From Peronospora farinosa (lineage: Eukaryota > Oomycota > Peronosporomycetes > Peronosporales > Peronosporaceae): a stretch of 64,000 nucleotides of DNA. Below, piece by piece: positions 1 through 9,145 of the stretch (position 1 is its first letter; every line of letters begins with the position of its first letter). Location of the stretch: positions 310,001 through 374,000 of the forward strand of contig CANTFK010000713.1 of assembly GCA_947646735.1 (NCBI GenBank). The letters are read 5' to 3'. Position numbers and translations under genes: made by a program. The notes below the pieces were generated by a model that did no database searches, was not told where the DNA came from, and saw only the letters and a program-made list of their open reading frames with translations.

Positions 1-123
1 TGTGTGGTTGGTCGACTGCTTAAGCAGTCGTACCACCAGTTGTCTCTCGCTTAAGCGAGAGGGCAACGAACTTCTTACTTCTTAACAAGAAGGCACCGAC
101 GTCACGCAGAAGCTTTTCAGCCT
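1..123 (+). repeat. Left part of family-2 LTR, split by Gypsy insertion
   Basis: This stretch resembles 16190-16300 (+) and the reverse complement of 11430-11530. It joins to 8168 onward once the Gypsy element and one copy of its target duplication are removed; the junction around 'cagaagctt...ctcgtgcg' matches the uninterrupted copy near 16280. It carries two perfect 18-bp palindromes at 13-30 and 44-61. The repeat is probably the LTR of an old Copia-type element, and its beginning lies outside the window. Confidence 0.6.
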
Positions 124-585
124 TGTAACGGGGTGAGCCCGTTACATAATATTGACACTTATATGAAGTGTCAATAAAAATATTATTATAACTAATAATA
201 TTTTTGACAATATTACCTTTTCTAATAATATTGTTCCTAGATCTCCTTGAAGTTTGAGATGCCCTATCATTGGTTGATATGGGCCATCATATCAACCAAC
301 GCACTGACCAATGACCGATGGACGCGCGCAATGAGTGGAGGGCAAGTCGTCAACATACATAGTTGTAGTTTAATATAGTTAACACAGGTTATAACAGATT
401 AGTTTTATTAAGATAGTTAACTATATTAAATACAGTTTTCTTTTCCTCTACTTCTAAGCGTTTGTTTAGAAGTAAAGCTTCCTCTGCCTCTTGTGTAAGA
501 GAGGTAATTGAGGCACCTGCTTTCACTGTAATCGGTGAAAGTAGACTATATTGTAATCAGTATAGTCAAGGGGTGCCCCATTACA
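124..585 (+). repeat. 5' LTR of Gypsy copy 1
   Basis: A 462-bp LTR. It is AT-rich in its first 150 bp and rich in hairpins, for example arms 151-160/166-175. It ends in two adjacent hairpins with a shared TAAT-type loop near 528-567. Compared with the 3' LTR it has scattered substitutions and an A-A for G-G change near its end. Confidence 0.95.
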
Positions 586-587
586 CC

Positions 588-600
588 TGGTAGCACTTCG
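588..600 (+). other. Probable tRNA primer binding site
   Basis: TGGTAGCAC starts two bases after the 5' LTR. TGGTAGC is the complement of the 3' end of a eukaryotic initiator Met tRNA as I recall it, so priming by initiator tRNA-Met is likely. The same bases follow the LTR in copy 2 at 60925. Confidence 0.5.
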
Positions 601-632
601 TGGTCCGTTCAGCGACCACCGCACCACCCGCT

Positions 633-1735
633 ATGGAATCAGCGGGTGATGAACGTCATTACGCAACGCGTGATGATTTCCGCCATTTGAGTGACCTCGA
701 ATGGAATGCGGTTCAGCGTATGGCTGAAACCATCGGCAACCCTGCCGTTGGTGCCATTTTGCTCTCTCTTAGCGGAGACGACCAACATGCAACCATCGCC
801 AAGTTCATACAACATGAACTTGACGAAGTCGTAAAGAAACTCACCTTGCTACAGGAGCAAGGTTCTCAACAGGTTGAACTGTTGAGACAACAGCAGGCTA
901 GTGCTGTTGCTGCCGGGTCGACGTGTATACGCCGACCCGAGTCCTTGAAGATTGATGTCTCCAAGTACAAGGCAGTCGAAAGCGACTCCTTGTTGAGATG
1001 GTTCGTCGAACTCGACGATGCCATTGAGGCTCGTCACATCGATGACGATGCGATGAAGGTCAAGTTCGCCATGTCGAACTTAGCAGGACGTGCCAAAGCT
1101 TGGGCCTTAGGGCTCAAACTGCACGACCCATACGTTTTCCCAACGTATGACGTCTTCAAGGCGCGGCTCAAACACACGTTTGAACCGCCTCGCGCCGAAT
1201 TCAGGGCTCGGGCTGAGCTCCTGGATTTGAAACAGGGTAAGCGTGACATACACGCTTACGCCCAACACGTACGATACCTCGTTAGCTGTATCGTACTGAA
1301 CCCAATTGATGAACACACGCAGGTTACTGTGTTCATCAAGGGTCTGACAGATGGTCCTGTCAAGACCCACCTGTTCCGCTTGGAACTAGAATCGATGGAT
1401 CAAGCGATCTCTGCAGCGGAACAGTAGGACTTTAGCCTACAACAGGCTCACGTCCACTCGGGATCCTATCGTCCACCGAGACGACAGGAGGGCGGAGGTC
1501 CAGAACCAATGGACCTCTCCTATGTAGAAAGCGAGCGACCTCGCTCTCCAGGGTACAAGCGATTGCAAAAGTGCAATCGCTGTCAGAAGTTGGGCCACTA
1601 CGCTTATGAGTGTAGTGCCCCACGCCCAGTGTGGGAGTGACGATCGACCGTCTGCCAAGAAGGGCCAGAGACGTGGGTCCCACGTTGCTGCGAAATCGCA
1701 ACAACGTGGTGGACGATCAAAAAACGGTCGGGATC
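633..1735 (+). pseudogene. Gag with CCHC zinc knuckle (Gypsy copy 1), broken
   Basis: The Gag structural polyprotein binds and packages element RNA. The frame is open from the first ATG at 633 to a TAG at 1425-1427. Copy 2 reads GAG at the matching position, so this is a nonsense mutation and the same frame continues. The central part (about 960-1350) matches the retrotransposon gag domain: FVELDDAIEARHI, then KAWALGLKLHDPYVF, then the AEL-LDLKQG region. A CX2CX4HX4C knuckle (CNRCQKLGHYAYEC) follows at about 1574-1615. An 11-bp deletion relative to copy 2 shifts the frame soon after the knuckle. Copy 2 carries about 72 bp of extra CAA-type repeats near 61210-61280 that copy 1 lacks. Confidence 0.85.
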
Positions 1736-1849
1736 AGTAGGGGCGGAGCGCCCTACTGATCCAGCAACGTCAAGAGAGTTCGCAGGACTCTTGATGAGGG
1801 TTGCTCCCAACACACAGTCACTGTGTGTTGCCGCTCCCAGTGATGAGGT

Positions 1850-2991
1850 ATCCCTCATCACCTTAAAGATCGAAGTGACAAAGAACATGTCACTTCGGCC
1901 CTAGTTGATTGTGGGGCTTCGAACAACTTTGTTCGACGCCAATCGCTAGATGATCGTAGGCTCAAATATGTTGAGCGCGAGACCCCTCCAACGAGGATGA
2001 CGGTGCGCCTTGCAACTGGCGCATCCGTAACAGTAAAGAAAGTGTAGTGGGAATTCACTACACGCTTGAAGGCAAAAAGTACGATGATGATTTCATCGTA
2101 CTTGATCTGGATGACAAATTTGATGTCCTCCTAGAATTACCATGGATCAGAAGGTACGAGCCATGGGTCAGCTGGCAGCATCGAACCGTGAAGATGCTTG
2201 CCGCTTGTTCATCAGATGGCCATCTGATGAACGTCTTGGAGCGTTCACAAGCGTGTGAATGTACTACGAGTGAGTGTGATGGCCTCACTTGTGGTTCGGT
2301 CGTTAGTACGACTGCACAAGAACTCAGCGTGACAGACAGTCACGCTGTGGAGCAAGATGCCGGCGGCTGTGCACAAGCACAGGCAGCGCCGAAGGTCCAC
2401 CACTCGAATAAGTCGAGTGGACCGGGACATGAATGCTCGCCTAGAGGGCAGCATTCACCGAAAAGTAAACCGGTTGCCCAGAAGCGACAACACGGTAATC
2501 CTAGATCAACTGGAGAGTTGATCGTAGAGGATCTCGCTGTGGTTGCGCCACCACAGCTAGAGGAAGTCGATGGAACAAGTTTCATCGAGCCTGCGGGAAT
2601 AAGTCCCCAGGAAATAATCACTGAGGGAATAAGTCCCCAGTGCCCTGAGGAAATAAGTCCCCAGGAAGTAACCGAGACGTTGAAAGTCTTGGTTAATGAC
2701 GGATCAAACGTAGGCGCTTATATGCTTGATCTGATCGCGCCTCCGAAGTTGACTTCGGAGATAACTCAGTTGCCTACGCTAGAACCTAAAAGGTTCTTGC
2801 GTGATCTGCGTAGTGGCAAAGTCAAGCAGATCTGTGTGCTCGTCGCAGAAGACGAGTACATGACTGACATTTGGTCAGCAACAATTTTTGCCGAGAACGA
2901 ATGGGTTCTCAGCAGCTCATCAATGGACGAAAGTGTCCTTGATGAGAAGACTCGGATTGAACGATATACATCGCAATCTTGGGATCGCTGA
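1850..2991 (+). pseudogene. Retropepsin-like protease and linker (Gypsy copy 1)
   Basis: The aspartic protease domain would cleave the polyprotein. The active-site type motif DCGASNNF is encoded near 1909-1932 but lies in a frame disrupted by a small indel just upstream ('cttcggccc' here, 'cttcgcgccc' in copy 2). The clean open frame runs from about 2047 to 2991 and includes the YDDDFIVLDLDDKFDVLL stretch and a flap/C-terminal region (PWIRRYEPWVSW). It is followed by a low-complexity linker with three near-identical GISPQ/EISPQ units (about 2590-2665). The frame ends at a TGA (2989-2991) created by a short deletion relative to copy 2, which reads through into the RT. Confidence 0.75.
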
Positions 2992-4380
2992 AGTCAAATC
3001 CTTTGTACAAGGATTTGGTCGAATTCAAGGATGTAATCCCTGAATCCGTTCCGTGCGAGTTGCCTAAGGATAAGGCACTCGACACGAGATCGACCTTGTT
3101 CCTGGCACAAAATATTGTGTCATGAAGCAGTGGCCACTGCCTCAGGAACAGGTCGAGGCGATCGACAAGTTCTTTGTCGATCGCCTAGCAGCGGGCCATG
3201 TGAGGGAGTCAACTTCACCTCACAGCTCTCCGACCTTCTGTGTGCGCAAGGCCACAGGAGGGTGGCGGATAGTGCACGCGCTCAATAAGTTGAACGCTGC
3301 AACGATACCGGCACAAACTCCGATACCGAGAAAGGACGTAATCAGAGATGGTATGTCTAAGAGTACCATCTTTTCGTCCATGGATCTGATGGATGGTTTC
3401 TATCAGATCCTAATGCGTGAACGGGACATCCCGTACACAGCAGTGAGCACTCCCATTAATATGCTCTGGGAATGGTTGGTGATGCCGCAAGGGCTCAGTA
3501 ATGCACCAGCCACATTCAATAGATGTGTTTCACATCTATTGAGACCGGTGCGCGAACTCGCACCGAGTTACTTCGATGATGTGTTCGTCTATAGTCGAGC
3601 TATGGGCGGGAAAACAGACGTGGAAGTCCATAGACTCCACTTCCGTAAGGTTCTTACACTTATGCGCGAGCATAAGTTGTACGCCAACCTCAAGAAGTGT
3701 ATATTTGCAGCTAGCGAAATACCACATCTTGGGTGCATCGTCGGAAAGAACGGCGTACGCCCTGATCCAGAGAAGATCAAGGCGATCACCGACTGGCCAG
3801 TGCCAGTCGATGTCAAGGGACTAAAGAAGTTCCTTGGGCTAGCAGCGTACTTGCACAAGTATTCGCGCAACTACGCCGAAATGACAGTACATCTTTCTTG
3901 TTTACTCAAGAAAAATGTAAAGTGGAACTGGAACGCTGACTGTCAGCGTTCCTTTGAACGTATCAAGCAAAGCTTGATGCAATCGCCAGTATTGGCGATT
4001 GCAGATCAAGACAGACCATTTCATGTGGTCTGTGACGCCAGTGATTTTGCAATCGGCTGTGCACTGATGCAATATAATACAGACGGCGCAGAGCGTGTCG
4101 TCTGTTATCAATCGCGTCAGCTGCAACCGGCTGAGCGCAATTACCCGGTGCATGACAAGGAACTCCTTGCCATGAAGTATGCACTGGCTAAGTTTCGCGT
4201 CTATCTCTTAGGAGATAGACCGTTCATTGTGTATACAGACCATGCGTCACTACGCACGGCTGTAAATAGTCCACACCTCTCGCAACGAATGGCGAGATGG
4301 TTGTCGTTCTTCGCGAAGTACAACTTCTCCGTGTAGTATAAACCGGGACGACTTAACGTCGTCGCCGATGCTCTTTCACG
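2992..4380 (+). pseudogene. Reverse transcriptase and RNase H (Gypsy copy 1)
   Basis: RNA-dependent DNA polymerase plus RNase H, the replication core of the element. The open frame runs 3122-4336. RT landmarks in order: the SPHSSPTFCVRKATGGWRI fingers region, the FSSMDLMDGFYQI strand carrying the first catalytic Asp, the LPQGL-type motif (MPQGLSNAPATF), and the active-site YFDD at about 3569-3580. RNase H follows with VVCDASDFAIG and, later, the ELLAMKYAL and YTDHASL segments. A TAG at 4334-4336 interrupts the frame just before the conserved tail ending in ADALSRRPD, which continues in the same frame. The region before 3122 is frameshifted relative to copy 2. Confidence 0.9.
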
Positions 4381-6253
4381 TCGGCCTGACCTAGACCCGA
4401 CTGTGCAATCCGACAGTGATGTAAATACCACTGTCGCCACGCTGAGTACCAGCGTCTTGTCGTCGAGATTACTCGACGACATTAGAAGGGCATGCGCACA
4501 AGATAATGATCTTGTACGCCTGATGGAGTATCTCAAGGACCCATCCACGCAAGCAAAGAAGCGCTTGCCTGCCATGTATCGATCTTCTCTCGATCGATAC
4601 ACCGAACGGAACGGCTTACTGTACTATAAAGCCGTCAACAACGACACGCCTCGTGTCGTTGTACCGCCACAACATGATCTCAGGTTACGGATCATATTTG
4701 AATGTCACGATGCACCAATAAGTGGGCATCGCGGCCGTGAGAAGACCTACCTCACGGTCAGTCGCGACTTTTACTGGCCACGCCAGTATAAGTTTGTGCG
4801 CAAGTACGTGCGTGCTTGCGAGGTGTGTCAACGAGTAAAGCCTAGTCCTTCACTCCGTGCACCATTGCAGCCTCTACCTGTTCCGGCAGAGTGCTAGGAG
4901 TCCGTATCAATGGACTTCGTCTTTGGGTTTCCCAAAGACGCTCACGGGAATAATGGTATTCTCGTGTTTGTAGACAGGTTCAGCAAGATGGTACATCTTG
5001 TTGCTGTACCTGAGTCGATCACAGCAGAGGGCTGTGCTCGAGTGTTTATCGATACAATCTTTCGATTGCAAGGTTTACCCCGTGAACTTGTGTCCGATAG
5101 GGACCCCCGGTTCACGGCTTAGTTTTGGCGTTCCGTGTTCCAAACACTTGGAACACGGATCACAATGTCTACTTCTGACCATCCAGAAACTGATGGTCAG
5201 ACTGAACGCGCCAATCACGTCCTCGAAGAGATTCTTCGAGGGTACGTCCACTCGTTTACGAGTTGGAGTGAGTTCTTGTCGATGGTCGAATTCGCCATCA
5301 ACAACTCCGTGCATGCCTCCACGACGCATACACCGTTCTACGTGAATGGCCTTCGCCATCCACGTGTCCCCACCTTAGTAGAGGATGACTCTAATTTAAG
5401 GAAGGGAGGGACTCGCTCGAGCGAGAACCAATCTGGCTCTTTCTCATCACGCGACGACGTTATGGTCGACGCGAAAGTAACCGAAGTCGTACAATTCGAC
5501 TTCGGTGAAGAGGAAGAAAGTAAGAGCGATGACGCTCTTACTGATAACGATGCTGAAGATGTCAGCATCGTTCGAGGTATCACAAGTGAGAACAGTATTG
5601 TTCTCGCTGAATTAGTAACCGATATCTCTGCAGTGCATTCACATTGCACTGCAGCCAAAAGCAACGAGTCAGCTGAGGTTTTCCTGCAGACTCGTGAAGC
5701 GGTAGTCCGTTTCGTGCAAGATTCCATCGCGGAAGCGGTGGATAAGCAAAAACGAAACGCAGACAATAATGGAAGGGCAAATGCTCATACATTTATTGAA
5801 GGTGATTTAGTTTTACTGTCAACAGTAAACCTACCTATACATGTAGTGACTAACGTGGGCAGCAATAAATTGTTGCCCAAGTACATCGGCCCGTTTCGTG
5901 TATTGCACCGCCTAGGCAACGCATACACGATCGAGTTGCCACGCAGGATGCGTACGCATCCTACGTTTTACGTGGGACGTCTTCGTCCGTACGTTCAGTA
6001 CGCGGCTTCTTCGAACGACGAAGATAGCCATTACGCTCAAGAATCCCCTTCAGATTCTTGTTGTCACGAACCAGATTCGATATCTGGTCGTGTAGAGATG
6101 AGATCTTCCCATGATATTGGACGATCTCCTGACGAGCTGTCTCCAGCTCGTTACTCAGAGAATGAAGTCGCCGCTCATTCTCCAATAGTGCGACAGATTG
6201 TTCGCCCGAGACCTCTCATGGTCAACCCCAAGCTGTCGCACAATGTCCTCTAA
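4381..6253 (+). pseudogene. Integrase (Gypsy copy 1), with two internal stop codons
   Basis: DDE integrase, which inserts the cDNA. It begins with an HHCC zinc domain (HDAPISGHRGREKT then CEVCQRVKP, about 4707-4850). The catalytic core has MDFVFGFPKD (first Asp), the SDRDPRFT second Asp, and the ETDGQTERANH segment with the glutamate. In-frame TAG codons at 4895-4897 and 5120-5122 cut the core into pieces, but the frame is otherwise unchanged, so these are point nonsense mutations. After the core an acidic Ser-rich linker is followed by the GPFRVLHRLGNAYTIELP and THPTFYVGRLRPY segment typical of chromovirus integrase C-termini. Confidence 0.9.
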
Positions 6254-6369
6254 GCGGCGACGCTTATCCCGTTCGTGATCAACATCACAACGGAGCTCAC
6301 GAGTTACACGGGCAAACCCGTCTAACTCAGCAGCCAAGTCCGATGAAAGAATCGGACAGGGTTTTTCCT

Positions 6370-6645
6370 CCACCACCGCATCCGCTGGTGGACTCCCATG
6401 GTAGGAAGCGCTTCCTCGTGGAACGCTTACTAAAGCATCGCGAGGTGAAGGGACGTCGGACGAGTTATCTCGTCCGGTGGCGTGGCTATCTGCCTTCGGC
6501 GGATAGCTGATAACCTAGGGCCCAACTGATGGCCGACGTTCCCGGCCTTGTCGAACAATACGACAAGGGGCACACGATGGTGAAGGACCATCGGAAAACG
6601 AGCGCCCAGCGCGTTCGTAAAAGGATTGCAAAGTAGCAATCCCTT
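6370..6645 (+). pseudogene. Integrase C-terminal chromodomain
   Basis: In another frame from the integrase, 6380-6510 encodes a chromodomain-like stretch (FLVERLLKHREVKGRR, YLVRWRGYLPS). The two stops after SADS fall where a Trp-Glu pair is expected. Chromodomains target chromoviruses to histone-modified chromatin. The frame change between 6253 and here means this copy could not make it as part of integrase. Confidence 0.75.
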
Positions 6646-6767
6646 CACGCATTTCGGAAGAGATGCGAGCCCTCCACCAGGGCTCAGTAAGGAGGTACGC
6701 CTCCTTAGGCATCCGGTGCAAACGATAGCATGCACCGGACGTACTTCGTTTCTCAAACTTATTGCGG

Positions 6768-7604
6768 CTAGCGAAAAGTCTTTGAAACCAAGCCTCTTTC
6801 CCAACGTTTTAAAACGTTGGTGATAAACGCGTTCCAACATTTGAGGAACGCGTCGGTCTCACGCTTCTTGTGTGGGCCATACCATCGATGTTCAAGGAAC
6901 ACATCGATGTAATAGTCGTTCTCAGTGCGAAAGTTCTTCGCACTGGCGTCAAGGCCATGAAGCTTTGACGCATCAAACAACGGTATGGGGAACCGTTCGT
7001 TGGTCTTTCCAGACCAACGATCAAGCAGATGCTTAGGTAGCATCCATGGCTTGCGATCAGGAGCAAGACGCAATACGTTGCGGTCTAAAGCCTCCTGCGT
7101 GATGTCAACAGAAGTGACGACACCACGAGCATTAGTGTCAACAGAAGTACCGACACTATGAGCATTGATGTCAGTAGAAGCACTGACATCACCCTTACGG
7201 TCCCCACTCGAGTCACTATCCTTCGTCTCGTTTGGCGAGTCGTCTGATTCATCAGACGACCCGAACATTTCACGGTACATTGATTCACTCAATGTACCAC
7301 GATCCCTCTTCGTAGCATCAGACGACGAGGTATCACCCCGGGGAGAGCCCGGGAGTGACACAGGTGGCTTTGAGCCGGATGCGTCATCCGACTCACCAGA
7401 GTAGTCAACGACTAACTCTGAGTCAACATCTTCACGTGGCGAAGCGCTACGTGAACCTGCAACAGGCGTTGCAGGCTGATGATGAATTCCAGCAGACACA
7501 TTAGTGTCTGCTGGCTGAGGCTGTGAAGCCTCAGTAGCGGCTGCACACAGGCGTGCAGCCGAGCTCTTGGCTGCCTTAGCAGCAACGCGCATTGACTTTG
7601 TCAT
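6768..7604 (-). CDS. Antisense ORF inside the Gypsy element, 279 aa
   Basis: A fully open antisense frame lies between the chromodomain and the 3' LTR. I chose the ATG at 7602-7604; the frame also runs open upstream to about 7661 without another ATG. The N-terminus is Ala-rich and basic (MTKSMRVAAKAAKSSAARL). The middle is Ser/Asp-rich and probably disordered, with near-repeated SVDTN/STDIN units. The C-terminal 90 residues look folded (KPWMLPKHLLDRWSG, then YYIDVFLEHRWYGP, then FLKCWNAFITNVLKRW). I recognise no family. Unlike every sense ORF of this element it has no stop. Antisense accessory ORFs at this position are known in some plant Gypsy lineages; homology is not implied. It could still be chance, since hairpin-rich DNA has correlated strands. 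Confidence 0.5.
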   Translation of the reverse strand: MTKSMRVAAKAAKSSAARLCAAATEASQPQPADTNVSAGIHHQPATPVAGSRSASPREDVDSELVVDYSGESDDASGSKPPVSLPGSPRGDTSSSDATKRDRGTLSESMYREMFGSSDESDDSPNETKDSDSSGDRKGDVSASTDINAHSVGTSVDTNARGVVTSVDITQEALDRNVLRLAPDRKPWMLPKHLLDRWSGKTNERFPIPLFDASKLHGLDASAKNFRTENDYYIDVFLEHRWYGPHKKRETDAFLKCWNAFITNVLKRWERGLVSKTFR

Positions 7605-7690
7605 AGCGTATAATTGTTGGAATAAAATAAAATATAACAAGTGCTCCTTTCTTATAGTCACTAAACAGTCACTAATGTGACTGTTGGTTG

Positions 7691-7702
7691 AGGAGGGGGT
7701 GA
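7691..7702 (+). other. Polypurine tract
   Basis: AGGAGGGGG lies immediately upstream of the 3' LTR, as expected for the plus-strand primer of an LTR retrotransposon. Confidence 0.75.
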
Positions 7703-8162
7703 TGTAACGGGGTGAGCCCGTTACATAATATTGACACTTATATGAAGTGTCAATAAAAATATTATTATAACTAATAATATTTTGACAATATTAGCTTTAC
7801 TTATAATATTGTTCCTAGATCTCCCTGAAGTTGGAGATGCCCTATCATTGGTTGATATGGGCCATCATATCAACCAACGCGCTGACCAATGACCGATGGA
7901 CGCGCGCAATGAGTGGAGGGCAAGTCGTCAACATACATAGTTGTAGTTTAATATAGTTAACACAGGTTATAACAGATTAGTTTTATTAAGATAGTTAACT
8001 ATATTAAATACAGTTTTCTTTTCCTCTACTTCTAAGCGTTTGTTTAGAAGTAAAGCTTCCTCTGCCTCTTGTGTAAGAGAGGTAATTGAGGCACCTGCTT
8101 TCACTGTATTCAGTGAAAGTAGACTATACTGTAATCAGTATAGTCGGAGGGTGCCCATTACA
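7703..8162 (+). repeat. 3' LTR of Gypsy copy 1
   Basis: A 460-bp LTR, TGTAAC...TTACA, followed directly by the AGCCT target duplication (8163-8167). It contains clean hairpins such as 8122-8131/8136-8145 (10-bp stem, 4-nt loop) and 8027-8035/8044-8052. Confidence 0.95.
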
Positions 8163-8167
8163 AGCCT

Positions 8168-8546
8168 CTCGTGCGTGGTGCGTATGTTTAAGCAAATTCA
8201 AGACTGAGCTATATTTAATTAATTATAACTAAATATATACTTAACTACTGATTGGATATATATTTATATAGATCGGATACGCGACTCTTTAGAAGCGTAT
8301 CCTGTCGCATGAACTTAAGTCTAGATTTAAGATCGCAACTGACGTCCTTCTGAGACGTCGTGATGCCTAGCTTCAACTAGCGTCATCCCTTCTCATGTGA
8401 ATCCATCATTGGATATCACATTCACGAGGGTGGATCACATTTGTGTATCGCACCCAAGTGACAAGTCAAAAGTAATCATGGATACTTTTAGACCAAACAT
8501 TAAGTATATTACTTTATGCTTACGTGTAACTAGATGCCCTGTTACA
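8168..8546 (+). repeat. Right part of family-2 LTR
   Basis: This is the continuation of the repeat at 1-123 beyond the Gypsy insertion. It matches 16295-16570 (+) and the reverse complement of 11070-11430: shared landmarks are CTCGTGCG, AAGCAAATT, GATCGGAT, GACGTC and the block CACATTCACGAGGGTGG. It ends at TGTTACA like an LTR. Confidence 0.6.
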
Positions 8547-8581
8547 TTCGGGCTCTACGTGAGGCTTCATTCTCTCATTGT

Positions 8582-9145
8582 CTGAAGCTGCAACACACAG
8601 TGACTGTGTGTTGGTAAAATATTCGTCAGGAGTCTCGCAAACTCTCTTGACATTGCTGGATCAGTAGAGCTCTCAGCCCTTACTGACCTCCAAATATTTT
8701 TTAAGGGTCCATCACGTTGTTGTGATATCTCAGCAGCGTGGGAACCACGTCTATAGCTATTCTTGGTAAGGACGATCTTCAATCACATTGCGACGAGACA
8801 CTGGGTGTAAGGCATTACACTCATAAGCGTAGTGACCTATCATCTGACGGCGATTGCAGTTTTGCAATGGCTTGTATTTTGGAGAGCGAGTTCGCTCGCT
8901 CTCTACATAAGAAAGGTCCATTGAATCTGGACCTTCGCCCTCCTGTCGTTTCGGGTGAACGATAGGATCCTGAGTGGACACAAGCCTTCTGCAGGCTGTA
9001 GTCTTCCTTTTCCGATGCAGAAACCGCATGGGCAAGCGACTGTAATTCTAAGTGATACTGGTGATTCTTGAGAAATAGATACGCAAGAATCTTGATGAAC
9101 ACTATGTTCGTCGATTGAAGCCAGCACGATATAAATAGCGAGGTA
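8582..9145 (-). mobile_element. Inverted diverged Gypsy gag/knuckle fragment
   Basis: On the minus strand this matches the end of gag and the zinc-knuckle region of the Gypsy element (about 1250-1835 in copy 1). The stretch PDSMDLSYVESERTRSP corresponds to the gag C-terminus, and CNRRQMIGHYAYEC is a knuckle whose second Cys has become Arg. The reading frame breaks outside 8757-9035. It sits between a family-2 LTR and Copia pol debris, so it is an older insertion or rearranged piece. Confidence 0.85.

Larger units (their letters stand above)
124..8162 (+). mobile_element. Ty3/Gypsy chromovirus copy 1, complete with two LTRs and 5-bp TSD, coding capacity broken
   Basis: An 8.04-kb LTR retrotransposon. 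Both LTRs run TGTAAC...TTACA, and the insertion is flanked by the 5-bp duplication AGCCT (119-123 and 8163-8167). Order: LTR, primer binding site, gag with zinc knuckle, retropepsin, reverse transcriptase, RNase H, integrase, chromodomain, antisense ORF, polypurine tract, LTR. Protease before RT and integrase after RNase H, plus a C-terminal chromodomain, are the Ty3/Gypsy chromovirus order. Several in-frame stops and frameshifts make it non-autonomous. The whole element is tiled with short inverted repeats (see findings). The two LTRs differ at about a dozen positions by eye, so the insertion is fairly young but not new. Confidence 0.93.

Noticed and set aside
6430..6840. Minus-strand frame over the chromodomain
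   Set aside because: Shadow of the sense chromodomain region; overlaps the end of the antisense ORF in another frame.
124..8162. Hairpins in the Gypsy element as transcription terminators or CRISPR-like repeats
   Set aside because: Stem sequences are all different, have no spacer regularity or T-tracts, and the organism is a eukaryote.
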